Positions 36,501 through 44,365 of a stretch of DNA of 64,000 nucleotides are shown in pieces; the stretch's first letter is position 1; the number at the start of each line of letters is the position of its first letter. The DNA comes from Pseudomonas marginalis (GTDB lineage: Bacteria > Pseudomonadota > Gammaproteobacteria > Pseudomonadales > Pseudomonadaceae). The position numbers and the translations under genes are program-made. The DNA is taken from contig NZ_FNSU01000003.1 in assembly GCF_900105325.1 (NCBI RefSeq), positions 4,291,501-4,355,500 on the forward strand, written 5' to 3'. Below the pieces are notes generated by a model, which worked only from the letters and a program-made list of their open reading frames with translations, made no database searches and was not told the DNA's origin.

Positions 36501-38154
36501 CTCCTCCGATCGCCAGCGCCAGGCGTTCCTCGACAAGGTCGACAGCCGCCTGGCCGACTATGACGTGCCCATTCGCCAGTTACGTTCGCTGAATGTCATC
36601 GATTCGGTACCCAACTACCAGAGTTCGATGATCGACTACCTGAACAAACAACTGCTGCTGACCCGCTCGGCCATCTCGGAACGCTTGCCGGTCTTTCGCG
36701 ACAAGTTGCTGGTGTCGGTGGAAGACATGGAAGCCGTCACCGCCCTGGACATCAAGCAGCGTAACGAGATCGCACAGACGATGGCGAAGCTGAACCTGGA
36801 TATGATCAACCGCATGGAGTATGCGCAATCGCGCTATCGCCAATTGGAAAGCCTGGGCATAGAGGGTGCCAAGGTCATCCACACCAGCGTGCAGGCCCTG
36901 CCCGACTTCAAGCTGCACGACCTCAAGGCCATGCAACTCACCCTCAGCCGCTACCTGTGTATTGGCGAAGGCAGCGGGGAGGCCTTCACCGACGCCCGGG
37001 TACAACTCAATGACATCGTGGATACCGCCGATCTCACGGTGCAAACGTGGATCGAGACCCTGGTGGAAACCAGCATCAGCGACCTGCACGAGCGTATTGA
37101 CGTGCTCAACAGCCTGGTCGACCAGTTCGCGATTGTCGACCAACGCCTGCTGGACCTGCACGCCGAACACCCGGAACAGGTGCAGCGAGAACCCCTGGAA
37201 CACCTGCGCCAACGCATCGATGAATTCAACCAACAGGCGGTGCATGAACTGGCGCTCTTGATCAGGCAACGAAAAGCCCTGGAGCCCAAGCCTGGCCCAT
37301 CAAAAGCCCCCCCGACACCCAAGCGCAAAGTCATCAAGACACGCTTTAACGGGGTGGTGGTGGGCGAGCCCCGTGAAGCCGAAAGCGGCCTGGTGGACGT
37401 CAAGGCCCCAGTGACGGGCAAACTCATCGCGACCTTTCACGAAAAAACCCCTGGGGTCTGGGTCGAACGCCAGAGCACACCCTCAAGCCCGCGTGAGCCC
37501 CAGGTGATCGACCTGGGTAGCAGCATCGACGCCGCCCAGAGCCTGCTGGATGAAGAGCCCGCCGCCACCGTGCGCACCCTGGACCACGCGAAGAAAGCCG
37601 GGCGTATTCCGGTGGAAATCGAAGAGATGTTCCACCAGTACGCCGCACGCCTTGAACACGCAATGGCCACGATCGAAGAGGCGCTCACCCGGCTCAACCT
37701 CACGGAAAGCGACCGTCCGCCCGCCGCAGCCCTGAACCGCCGGCTCAATGACGCCGCACAACGGCTATACGAACTGGGCACAAGCACCCGCATCAGCATG
37801 ACCAAACAACAACCACCCACGGCGGCACGGGTGGAGTGGCTGCACAGCCAAGGCCTGGTGAAAATCGCCAAAGTGGTCACGCGGCGGCGGCTCAAGGGCC
37901 CCGGCAAAAACTACCTGGACGAATACGAGGTGCGTGATCACCAGACCCATGCGGTGCTCTGGTATGCGCACTTTCACTATGAGTCTCCCCAGACGGCGCT
38001 GGAGCACTACACCGCCGGCCACCTCAAGACCCGCGACCAGCAGAAGCTGGGGGGTGCTGTACACCGCACGGGCTTGAGCGACCGTGACCAGATCGCGATT
38101 TATCGCAGTGAAATCAGCCCGATCCTGGCCCGCTCGTTGTTTTTCCAGGCCTGA
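33541..38154 (+). CDS. giant DUF6543 (dermonecrotic-toxin-like) family protein B
   Basis: Protein of 1537 residues, collinear with protein A (25560-30122). Matching landmarks are an N-terminal LLTQLSVGPSIRDVAANLLR, GPCLLYRPLLEPVLIQYPSR near residue 593, a hydrophobic hairpin near 715-785, WFVDTRLRLRGAG near 929, a helical coiled-coil-like segment to about 1240, a proline-rich hinge (PGPSKAPPTPKRK near 1250) and the C-terminal DEY...VLWYAHFHY. Similarity by eye is highest in the N-terminal half and at the C-terminus, and lower in the coiled-coil part and after the hinge. AGGAG precedes the ATG. The gene converges on the mocR-like gene with three bases between stops. No secretion signal or enzymatic motif is recognised. 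Confidence 0.8.
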   Translation: MPNDSPPSNNRPPSSYELLTQLSVGPSIRDVAANLLRSSLMEQYPTLAIDPDLAMVITPHWRIVGDVIQSAPATAQSLTSVLANQALAPEPVIYIDGEHFLTLEPEAKPAVHLPVQIDAIARLINELAALIFTAFQEQQLDYWNASNGLAGPRWQTLSHSLRNVWNVTAQDGWDEHDCAMARTLFHFPDRAKRRNFDTFQTHAYLIDIDGLKNNRSTHVGLSDIAVLIGVHEQRQRVLTYSLINGYEKFESLQKLGEALPAALTQAEGEVTVQWRLYEPAGDFFDSLACNLIALQLQAIGSIGSADLEAPATAAVTGQAVARILPVIEDLSDHSLSSIRQIHEQLPDWLANASDLDVSTYSRYVIELAELHTHNHGQSFQDGIPPIRDYARQQLQNRIKAHANGASLNLDKIEISIESPVVWGTFVLPGTTDITRRSLIDLALENLTGLPTGTPSVHYNGGEGPQWLTYNYLKDVIETLDIGERYPTLIKHTLLDDPVQSRRRQTLYTSHLRVQLPLLALQWKIQGLHGIDDRGYRYIAAAVQAHVHERQVEGQEIVIRRLAFIPTLRTSQAQDGVANMFVIGPRDHTQGPCLLYRPLLEPVLIQYPSRQNLLYAIKHHRTLRDSVLAWLAEDVRFNYEQYVFPAALPSPWTVVRGLVEPQVVVQMSGPLALSNEVMGNDSLATLFRDNANAMVELATRQSVSNAQKRWASYREAGWLIFSAALPFIGRTVGIAAWIWQIMDDLQATAQAEPEPDGQVSWTAQVDLLLNLGMALVLHVALRHPPLRKTPKATLPKHEATPTQAPETRLPPERRIPVMRRPDLPDAEPPARHQGPLYNSGALQRSPTSLGATLDRFKVARPDGLGEAVKETGPHLHLCALADKWYAPVGARWFEVAVDENDNVMIVDPGRPTHVGPLLVSNLAGQWFVDTRLRLRGAGFRNRRQSARGKAPSRITDLRQKLNQFDADERRGQAEVAQAHAAIDPVPGPSSDRQRQAFLDKVDSRLADYDVPIRQLRSLNVIDSVPNYQSSMIDYLNKQLLLTRSAISERLPVFRDKLLVSVEDMEAVTALDIKQRNEIAQTMAKLNLDMINRMEYAQSRYRQLESLGIEGAKVIHTSVQALPDFKLHDLKAMQLTLSRYLCIGEGSGEAFTDARVQLNDIVDTADLTVQTWIETLVETSISDLHERIDVLNSLVDQFAIVDQRLLDLHAEHPEQVQREPLEHLRQRIDEFNQQAVHELALLIRQRKALEPKPGPSKAPPTPKRKVIKTRFNGVVVGEPREAESGLVDVKAPVTGKLIATFHEKTPGVWVERQSTPSSPREPQVIDLGSSIDAAQSLLDEEPAATVRTLDHAKKAGRIPVEIEEMFHQYAARLEHAMATIEEALTRLNLTESDRPPAAALNRRLNDAAQRLYELGTSTRISMTKQQPPTAARVEWLHSQGLVKIAKVVTRRRLKGPGKNYLDEYEVRDHQTHAVLWYAHFHYESPQTALEHYTAGHLKTRDQQKLGGAVHRTGLSDRDQIAIYRSEISPILARSLFFQA

Positions 38155-38157
38155 CCG

Positions 38158-39702
38158 TCAATCGTGATGCCAGGCCCTGCGCAACGTTGCCAGGGCCTCG
38201 GCAACAGCCGTCTCGGGTACGGCGGCAAACCCCAGCACCAGGCCGGCGCGCTGGTCTGCCGGAGTGGTGGAGTGCGCCAGCCAGTAACTGCTTAAACCAT
38301 TGACTTCGACGCCCACGGCACGGGCCTGCTCAAGCAGCTGTTGCTCGCGGGCCAGGCTGTCCACGCGCACGGTCATGTGCAGCCCTGCAGCGATAACGGG
38401 CAACTCGCCCACCCCCGGCAGACCACGCGGCCACCCGGCGAGCAAGGCATTGCGCCGGCTCAATGCCGCGCGCCGCATCCGGCGGATATGCCGCTGGAAG
38501 TGCCCGGCCGCCATAAACTCGGCCATCACCGCCTGGGTACTGACTTCCGAGTGGCGCATATCCACCGCACGGCGCCGTGAGAAAGCATCAACCAGGCCTG
38601 GCGGCAATACCAGATAGCCCAGGCGCAAGGCCGGGAATGCGACTTTGCCGAAGGTACCGACGTACAGCACGCGGCCGCTGCGGTCCAGCGCGGCCAGCGG
38701 CGCCAGGGGTGCGCCGCTGTAGCGGTATTCGCCGTCATAGTCGTCCTCCACGATCCAACCGCCGGTGCGCTCGGCCCAGGCCAGCAACTCCAGGCGCCGC
38801 GCCAGGCTCATCACCACGCCCAGCGGATATTGGTGGGAGGGCGTGACATAGGCCAGGCGGCAATCACCCAAGGTATTCAGGACCTGGCAATCGATGCCGT
38901 CGCTGTCCACCGGCACGCCCTGCAGGTTGGCACCGGCCAGTGCGAACGCGTGCCCGGCGGCCCGATAGCCCGGGTTTTCCACCGCTACCCCATCGCCTGG
39001 CTCTACCAGCAGCTGTGCACAAAGGCTGATTGCCTGTTGTGCACCGCTGGTGATCACTATTTGCTCAGCCGTACATTGCATGCCCCGTGAGCTGCGCAGG
39101 TAAGCGGCGATCAGGCCGCGCAGGCGGCTGTCACCCGCCGGGTCGCCATAGCACAGCTGCGCCAGGTCCGGCTTGCGCCAGAACGCCCCGTTGAGCTTGG
39201 CCCAGACCTCGAAAGGGAACAGATCGAAGGCTGGCACGCCCACGCGAAATGCCTTGGGCGGCCCCGACGGCGGCTGTGGCAAATGGTTACTTTGCACGCG
39301 CCCCAAGGCCGGCCTGTGGATAACTTCGCCGTCGAGATCTTGCGGCAAATCCATCCACTTTGTGGATAAGACTGGGGATAACCTTGTTGATAAGCCTGTG
39401 GATACTTTTGTGGATAGTTTTTTTGCCGTGGGCAATTGGGCGACATAGGTGCCATCACCCACACGGCCTTCGACAAACCCCTCGGCGTACAACTGATCGT
39501 AGGCGCGCACGACGCTGTTGCGGGAAATCAACAGCGCAGCGGCCAGGTCACGGCTGGCGGGCAGGCGCGTACCGCTGGCCAGGCGCCCATCCAGCACGCG
39601 CTGACGCAGGGCTTCATAAAGCTGGCGCGTCAGGCCTTGGCGACGATCCAGCTCGATACCGGCAGGGTTGAAGGACAGCGGCGGCGAAATGGGCGACATC
39701 AT
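38158..39702 (-). CDS. MocR/PdxR-type regulator (GntR helix-turn-helix + aminotransferase fold)
   Basis: Protein of 514 residues. The GntR winged helix (about 22-90) reads LYEALRQRVLDGRLASGTRL then PASRDLAAALLISRNSVVRA. The aminotransferase-like domain (about 150-510) has the PLP lysine K353 in YVGTFGKVAFPALRLGY and VENPGYRAAGHAFALAG. MocR proteins often govern vitamin B6, GABA or amino-acid genes; the likely target here is the divergent paiB-GNAT-GNAT set. The linker is odd: residues 96-115 are five four-residue repeats (LSTK-VSTG-LSTR-LSPV-LSTK) encoded by DnaA-box-like 9-mers. AGG precedes the ATG at 39702. Confidence 0.93.
   Translation of the reverse strand: MMSPISPPLSFNPAGIELDRRQGLTRQLYEALRQRVLDGRLASGTRLPASRDLAAALLISRNSVVRAYDQLYAEGFVEGRVGDGTYVAQLPTAKKLSTKVSTGLSTRLSPVLSTKWMDLPQDLDGEVIHRPALGRVQSNHLPQPPSGPPKAFRVGVPAFDLFPFEVWAKLNGAFWRKPDLAQLCYGDPAGDSRLRGLIAAYLRSSRGMQCTAEQIVITSGAQQAISLCAQLLVEPGDGVAVENPGYRAAGHAFALAGANLQGVPVDSDGIDCQVLNTLGDCRLAYVTPSHQYPLGVVMSLARRLELLAWAERTGGWIVEDDYDGEYRYSGAPLAPLAALDRSGRVLYVGTFGKVAFPALRLGYLVLPPGLVDAFSRRRAVDMRHSEVSTQAVMAEFMAAGHFQRHIRRMRRAALSRRNALLAGWPRGLPGVGELPVIAAGLHMTVRVDSLAREQQLLEQARAVGVEVNGLSSYWLAHSTTPADQRAGLVLGFAAVPETAVAEALATLRRAWHHD
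39315..39417 (-). repeat. cluster of six DnaA-box-like 9-mers inside the MocR gene
   Basis: Written on the plus strand: TGTGGATAA (39315), TGTGGATAA (39361), TGGGGATAA (39373), TGTTGATAA (39385), TGTGGATAC (39397) and TGTGGATAG (39409). The reverse complement of TGTGGATAA is the DnaA box TTATCCACA; two copies are perfect and four have one mismatch. The last five are spaced exactly 12 bp and in frame, encoding the LSTK-like linker repeats. The first lies in a different reading frame (VIH). Confidence 0.85.
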
Positions 39703-39750
39703 ATTGGACCTATGAAATTGGCCGAAGATGGCTCTTACAACGAACCATTA

Positions 39751-39769
39751 GCCTGCCTAGGATGCAGGC
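39751..39769. promoter_or_regulatory. inverted repeat in the mocR-paiB intergenic region
   Basis: GCCTGC and GCAGGC frame CTAGGAT in the 87-base divergent gap, just upstream of the paiB Shine-Dalgarno site. It is a plausible operator for the MocR protein, without further support. Confidence 0.35.
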
Positions 39770-39789
39770 ATTCGCCAAGGAAAATATTC

Positions 39790-40428
39790 ATGTACACACC
39801 ACGCGCTTTTGCCCTCGACGACTTGCCCGAAATACAGCAACTGATCCAGCACACACGCCTGGCGCAGTTGGTCACCTTTGGCAAGCAAGGCCTGCAGGCC
39901 AGCCACTTGCCGCTGCTGCTCAATCCCGACGAAGGCCCCAACGGCACGCTGTACGGGCACCTGGCCAAGGCCAATCGGCAGTGGCAAGACCTGCAAGACG
40001 GCAGCGAGGCTTTGGTGATCTTTGCCGGCGCCGAGGCCTATGTCAGCCCGGGGTTTTACCCGGCCAAGGCTGAGCACGGCAAAGTGGTGCCCACCTGGAA
40101 TTACATCGCGGTGCATGCCTATGGCAAGGCCGAGGTGTTTACCGATGCCGAGCGCCTGCTAGGCGTGGTCAGCGCACTCACTGACCGCCACGAGGGCAAT
40201 CGCGCCCAGCCCTGGAAAGTCAGCGACGCCCCGGCTGATTACATTGACGGCATGCTCAAGGCCATCGTCGGCTTCAGCCTGCCGATCGAACGCCTGATCG
40301 GCAAACGCAAACTCAGCCAGAACCGCAGCGCGGCGGACATCGCCGGCGTGCGCGACGGCCTGGCCGCCAGCGCCGATATACGCGACCAGACCCTCGCGCG
40401 CTTTATTCCCCAAGGAGTTTCAGAATGA
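39790..40428 (+). CDS. FMN-binding negative transcriptional regulator (PaiB family)
   Basis: Protein of 212 residues with the PaiB split-barrel fold: MYTPRAFALDDLPEIQQLIQ at the start, ASHLPLLLNPDEGPNGTLYG, the characteristic SPGFYPAKAEHGKVVPTWNY, and GFSLPIERLIGKRKLSQNRS near the end. Members bind flavin or resemble FMN-binding proteins; in Bacillus the paiAB locus, which encodes a GNAT enzyme and this protein, affects sporulation and protease genes. Here too a GNAT gene follows, overlapping by four bases. AAGGAAA precedes the ATG. Divergent from the MocR gene. Confidence 0.9.
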   Translation: MYTPRAFALDDLPEIQQLIQHTRLAQLVTFGKQGLQASHLPLLLNPDEGPNGTLYGHLAKANRQWQDLQDGSEALVIFAGAEAYVSPGFYPAKAEHGKVVPTWNYIAVHAYGKAEVFTDAERLLGVVSALTDRHEGNRAQPWKVSDAPADYIDGMLKAIVGFSLPIERLIGKRKLSQNRSAADIAGVRDGLAASADIRDQTLARFIPQGVSE

Positions 40429-40871
40429 GCCAGATCGAGATCCGCCCGGTCACCGCAACCGACCACGCCGCCTGGCTTCCGCTGTGGCAAGCGTACTTGA
40501 CGTTCTACAACACCGAACTGCCGGACGCCGTCAGCCAAAGCACCTGGCAGCGTCTGATCGATGCCCATGAGCCGACCCACTCCGCGCTGGCCTGGCAGGA
40601 TGGCAAGGCGGTGGGCATGGTCAACTTCATCTACCATCGTTCCAACTGGAGCATCGAGAACTCCTGCTACCTGCAGGACCTGCTGGTGGACCCGGTCCAG
40701 CGCGGCACCGGTGTCGGCCGTAAACTGATCGAGTTCGTCTACGCCACTGCCAAGGCCGACGGCTGTTGCAAGGTGCACTGGCTGACCCACGAGACCAATA
40801 CCACCGCGATCCAGCTCTACGAGCGCATCGCCGAACGCCCTGGCTTCATTCAATTTCGCAAAGGTCTTTAA
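40425..40871 (+). CDS. GNAT N-acetyltransferase
   Basis: Acetyl-CoA-dependent N-acetyltransferase of 148 residues. The acetyl-CoA loop is in YLQDLLVDPVQRGTGVGRKL (R/Q-x-x-G-x-G/A pattern, here QRGTGVG). The C-terminal strand-helix reads VHWLTHETNTTAIQLYERIA. Its start overlaps the paiB stop (ATGA), so translation is probably coupled. The acceptor is unknown; by analogy with PaiA a polyamine is possible, which is notable given the acetylpolyamine genes 8 kb away, but no direct evidence links them. Confidence 0.88.
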   Translation: MSQIEIRPVTATDHAAWLPLWQAYLTFYNTELPDAVSQSTWQRLIDAHEPTHSALAWQDGKAVGMVNFIYHRSNWSIENSCYLQDLLVDPVQRGTGVGRKLIEFVYATAKADGCCKVHWLTHETNTTAIQLYERIAERPGFIQFRKGL

Positions 40872-40881
40872 GGAGCGCAGC

Positions 40882-41562
40882 ATGTCCACTTCTCTCGCCG
40901 ACTGGAAGGGCGCCCCGGCGCCCACCGCGCAACTGCTTGAAGGGCGCTTTATCCGCCTGGAAAAACTCGACCCGGCCCGCCACGCCGCTCAATTGTGGCA
41001 AGCCCTCGAAGGCCCCGGTGCCGACCCCAAGTTGTGGGATTACCTGCCTTACGGCCCGTTTGCCGAGCGCGCCGCGTTTGATGCGTGGTTGAACAACCAT
41101 GCGGCGAACAGCGACCCGTATTTCTTCAGCGTGGTCGACCGTGCGTCCGGCCAGGTGCAGGGCATCCTCAGCCTGATGTCCATCGTCCCGGCCCAGGGCC
41201 GTATCGAAATCGGCCATGTCACCTTCGGCGCGCCGATGCAGCGCTCACCCAAAAGCACCGAGGCGGTGTATCTCTTGGCCAAATACGCGTTCGAACAGGG
41301 CTACCGCCGCCTGGAGTGGAAGTGCAACAACGGCAATGCCCGCTCCAAGTATGCGGCTGAGCGGTTGGGGTTCAGTTTTGAAGGGGTGTTCCGCCAGCAT
41401 ATGGTGGTGAAGGGGCAGAACCGCGATACGGCGTGGTATTCGATCCTGGATTCGGAATGGCCGACGGTGGGTGCGGGGTTTGAGGCGTGGTTGTCGGAGG
41501 CGAACCAGGCAGGTTCCGGGCAGTTGAAGGGCCTGGCGGAGTGTCGCCGCCAGGCGCTTTAA
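40882..41562 (+). CDS. GNAT N-acetyltransferase (RimJ/RimL-like)
   Basis: Acetyltransferase of 226 residues of the type often annotated as ribosomal-protein or amino-acid acetyltransferase. Typical segments are LLEGRFIRLEKLDPARHAAQ, IEIGHVTFGAPMQRSPKSTE, and the C-terminal EWKCNNGNARSKYAAERLGF. It starts 10 bases after the previous GNAT gene with AAGGAG upstream, so it is third in the paiB operon. Its stop is three bases from the convergent methyltransferase gene. The acceptor is unknown. Confidence 0.87.
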   Translation: MSTSLADWKGAPAPTAQLLEGRFIRLEKLDPARHAAQLWQALEGPGADPKLWDYLPYGPFAERAAFDAWLNNHAANSDPYFFSVVDRASGQVQGILSLMSIVPAQGRIEIGHVTFGAPMQRSPKSTEAVYLLAKYAFEQGYRRLEWKCNNGNARSKYAAERLGFSFEGVFRQHMVVKGQNRDTAWYSILDSEWPTVGAGFEAWLSEANQAGSGQLKGLAECRRQAL

Positions 41563-41565
41563 GGC

Positions 41566-42480
41566 TTACCCCAGCTTCTGGGCCAGCACCGCAATGTGCT
41601 CCGGCCCGATCCCGCAGCACCCGCCCAAGTGGCTGGCACCGCGCTTTTTCCAGTCCGCCGCCCACTGCAGGTAGCCCGGTGGGTCGAGATCCTCGCGCAA
41701 GGGGTCCAGGCCGTCGTTGGCCGTGGCTTCCTTGGGCTGTGGCGGGAAGGCGTTGGCGTAGGCACCGATCTGAATCGCCACGCCCAACCGTTCGAAGGTT
41801 TGGCGTGCGGCATCGATCGCCGCGCCGATTACTTCCGGCTGGCTGCAATTGAACAGTAACACTTGCACACCCAACTGCGCCGCCGCTTCGGCCGCGTCCG
41901 CCACCGGTTCGCCGGAACGCAGGCGCGGTACTTCGTCGGTGTCTTCGTCTTTCAAGGTAAACGACAGCCAGAACGGCTTGCCATCCTTCGGCAGGCCCGC
42001 ATGAATCGCCCGCGCTTCGACGATTGAGCTCTGGGTCTCCGCCAGCCACAGATCGACATGGGGTGCCAGGCCCTGTACCAGTGGCGTCAACAGCTCAGAC
42101 ACGCGCTGCGGCTCGAACAGATCAGGCCGATACGAACCAAACAACGGCGGCAACGAGCCGGCCACGCGCACGGCCTTGCCCGAAGCCTGCACCGCCCGTC
42201 TGGCCAATTCACCCGCCAGCGCCGCCAGGGCCTGGCCTTCGGCAGCAAAGCGCGCCTCGCCGATATGGAACGGCACCACCGCATAGCTGTTGCTGGTAAT
42301 CACGTTGGCGCCACTGTCGATATAGGCCGCATGCACCGCCTCCACCGCCTGCGGTGCTTCGCTCAATGCCAGCGCCGACCACTCCGGCTGCCTGAAGGGC
42401 GCACCGCGGCGTTGCAGTTCACGGCCCATGCCGCCGTCCAGAATTACTGTGCTTACTGCGCCCATATGCTTTTTACTCAT
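41566..42480 (-). CDS. mmuM: homocysteine S-methyltransferase family protein
   Basis: Zinc-dependent methyltransferase (about 304 residues) expected to transfer a methyl group, for example from S-methylmethionine, to homocysteine to give methionine. The barrel begins VILDGGMGRELQRRGAPFRQ; SGANVITSNSYAVVPFHIG is typical. The three zinc cysteines are in VLLFNCSQPEVI and HLGGCCGIGP. Start sites at 42480, 42465 and GTG 42501 are possible; I list 42480 tentatively. The perfect palindrome CATAAGCTTATG (42478-42489) overlaps this start. It is divergent from an amino-acid ABC importer, which may bring in its substrate. Confidence 0.85.
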   Translation of the reverse strand: MSKKHMGAVSTVILDGGMGRELQRRGAPFRQPEWSALALSEAPQAVEAVHAAYIDSGANVITSNSYAVVPFHIGEARFAAEGQALAALAGELARRAVQASGKAVRVAGSLPPLFGSYRPDLFEPQRVSELLTPLVQGLAPHVDLWLAETQSSIVEARAIHAGLPKDGKPFWLSFTLKDEDTDEVPRLRSGEPVADAAEAAAQLGVQVLLFNCSQPEVIGAAIDAARQTFERLGVAIQIGAYANAFPPQPKEATANDGLDPLREDLDPPGYLQWAADWKKRGASHLGGCCGIGPEHIAVLAQKLG

Positions 42481-42489
42481 AAGCTTATG
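42478..42489. promoter_or_regulatory. 12-bp palindrome at the methyltransferase start
   Basis: CATAAGCTTATG is perfectly self-complementary and includes the candidate ATG at 42480, within an AT-rich divergent gap (42481-42577). It could be an operator; if so the real start may be the ATG at 42465. Confidence 0.35.
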
Positions 42490-42577
42490 AAAATAACTCA
42501 CTATGAGAGTCGTTCTTATAACTATTTAATACGTTCCGTTCGGTTCATAACAACCTCTTTTTTATTCAGGTGCCTCC

Positions 42578-43399
42578 TTGAAACTTAAACTGCTATTGGC
42601 CTTGGGCCTGACGATGCTTGCTGCCTCCACCCAAGCCTTTGGCGGCGCGACCCTGGACCGGGTTGAGAAGAAAAAAGAACTGGTGGGCGTGCTGATGGAA
42701 AGCTACCCGCCGTTCTCGTTCCTCAACGAGCAAAACCAGCTCGACGGCTTCGATGTCGATGTGGCCAAGGCTGTCGCGCAAAAGCTCGGTGTGAAACTAC
42801 GCCTGGAAACGCCGTCGTGGGACGTGATCGCCGCCGGCCGCTGGAGCGGGCGCTATGACATCTGCATCTGCTCGATGACCCCGAGCAAGGCCCGCGCCGA
42901 AGTCTTCGACTTCCCGGTGGAGTATTACGCCTCCCCTGCCGTGATCGTGGTCAATGCCAAGGATGACAGCATCCACGGCGCCAAGGACCTGAGCGGCAAG
43001 AAAGTCGGCCTCACCAGCGCCTCCAGCTACGAGAGCTACCTGAACAAGAACCTGGTGATCGAAGGCGCCGAGGACACCCAGTTGCAGTACCCGTTCGAGA
43101 ACGTGCAGATCGCCCCGTACGACACCGATAACGTCGCCTTCCAGGACCTCGGCCTGGGCGCAGGAGTGCGCCTGGATGCGATCCTGACCAACCTGGTCAC
43201 GGCCCAACCGCGCCTGGACCAGGACAAACGCTTCAAACTCGCCGGCGCAGCGCTGTATGCCGAACCCAACTCGGTGGCCATCGAAAAAGGCGACGCCCAG
43301 TGGGACGCCAAGGTGCGTGAGGTGTTTGCCCAGTTGAAACAGGACGGCACCCTGAGCAAACTGTCGCAAAAATGGATCGGTGCCGATATCAGCCAATGA
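42578..43399 (+). CDS. amino-acid ABC transporter substrate-binding protein
   Basis: Periplasmic binding protein of 273 residues from the polar amino-acid family. The signal peptide is MKLKLLLALGLTMLAASTQA. The ligand domain shows KELVGVLMESYPPFSFLNEQ, QLDGFDVDVAKAVAQKLGVK and CICSMTPSKARAEVFDFPVE. No ATG or GTG is available in frame; translation probably begins at the TTG at 42578, with AGG eight bases upstream. The gene overlaps the permease gene by four bases. The ligand is unknown; the divergent methyltransferase makes a sulfur amino acid or S-methylmethionine worth testing. Confidence 0.9.
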   Translation: MKLKLLLALGLTMLAASTQAFGGATLDRVEKKKELVGVLMESYPPFSFLNEQNQLDGFDVDVAKAVAQKLGVKLRLETPSWDVIAAGRWSGRYDICICSMTPSKARAEVFDFPVEYYASPAVIVVNAKDDSIHGAKDLSGKKVGLTSASSYESYLNKNLVIEGAEDTQLQYPFENVQIAPYDTDNVAFQDLGLGAGVRLDAILTNLVTAQPRLDQDKRFKLAGAALYAEPNSVAIEKGDAQWDAKVREVFAQLKQDGTLSKLSQKWIGADISQ

Positions 43400-44199
43400 G
43401 TGTTCCCCCAAAACCTGCGCGCGCCCTGCTGGGCTTTCGCACGCGGCTTTACCTGACCTGGGCGGCGCTGTTCGCCCTGTTTGCCAGTTTCTTCCTGAGC
43501 TTTGACCTGAAGTTCTCGATCATTCTCGACAAGCTGCCCAACCTGGTCGGCCTGCACCTGGCACCCAATGGCTTCCTGCAAGGCGCAGCGCTGACGCTGT
43601 TCCTGTGCCTGTGTTCGATTGCCGCCTCGTCGGTGCTAGGCTTCGTCACCGCGCTCGGGCGCTTGTCCAAAAGTGCCGTGGCCTTTGGTATCGCCAGCTT
43701 CTACGCGTCGTTTTTCCGTGGCACGCCGTTGCTGATCCAGATCCTGCTGATCTATCTGGGCCTGCCGCAGCTGGGCCTGGTTCCGGGCGCCATCGTCGCG
43801 GGGATCATCGCGCTGTCGCTGAACTACGGCGCGTACCTGAGCGAGATCTTCCGCGCCGGCATCCTGGGCGTCCCTCAGGGGCAACGGGAAGCCGCATTGG
43901 CCCTGGGCATGCGCGACAGTGCGATCTTCTGGCACGTCACCCTGCCCCAGGCCATGCGCACCATCGTCCCGCCGGCGACCAACCAGTTCATCTCCATGCT
44001 CAAGGACTCGTCGCTGATCTCGGTGATGGGCGTGTGGGAAGTGATGTTCCTGGCGCAATCCTACGGGCGCTCCAGCTACCGTTATATCGAGATGCTCACC
44101 ACCGCTGCGATCATTTACTGGGTGATGTCCCTCGGCCTGGAACTGATCCAGGCACGCATGGAGCGGCACTATGGCAAGGGATATGCGAGGCGAGAGTGA
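43396..44199 (+). CDS. amino-acid ABC transporter permease
   Basis: Inner-membrane permease of 267 residues, HisM/GlnP type. Helices begin near residues 22, 60, 92 and later. Family marks are FFRGTPLLIQILLIYLGLPQ and the coupling EAA loop GVPQGQREAALALGMRDSAI, followed by ATNQFISMLKDSSLISVMGV. The ATG overlaps the binding-protein stop codon. No ATPase gene follows: the next gene is an autotransporter barrel. The importer must borrow an ATPase encoded elsewhere, or the locus has lost it. Confidence 0.9.
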   Translation: MSVPPKPARALLGFRTRLYLTWAALFALFASFFLSFDLKFSIILDKLPNLVGLHLAPNGFLQGAALTLFLCLCSIAASSVLGFVTALGRLSKSAVAFGIASFYASFFRGTPLLIQILLIYLGLPQLGLVPGAIVAGIIALSLNYGAYLSEIFRAGILGVPQGQREAALALGMRDSAIFWHVTLPQAMRTIVPPATNQFISMLKDSSLISVMGVWEVMFLAQSYGRSSYRYIEMLTTAAIIYWVMSLGLELIQARMERHYGKGYARRE

Positions 44200-44365
44200 G
44201 GTCATTGAAGTCACTATCGCCCTCAGGCTTACTGCACCAATCGAGCTGAACTTTTATCGCATCGGACTAGAGACATCTCCCGCAAACACGCGGTGCTTGG
44301 CCTGACAGTTATCCCCCGGGTGCCCCGCTAAATTCCCCGCCTCATACATCAGGAGGTGGGTTTAC

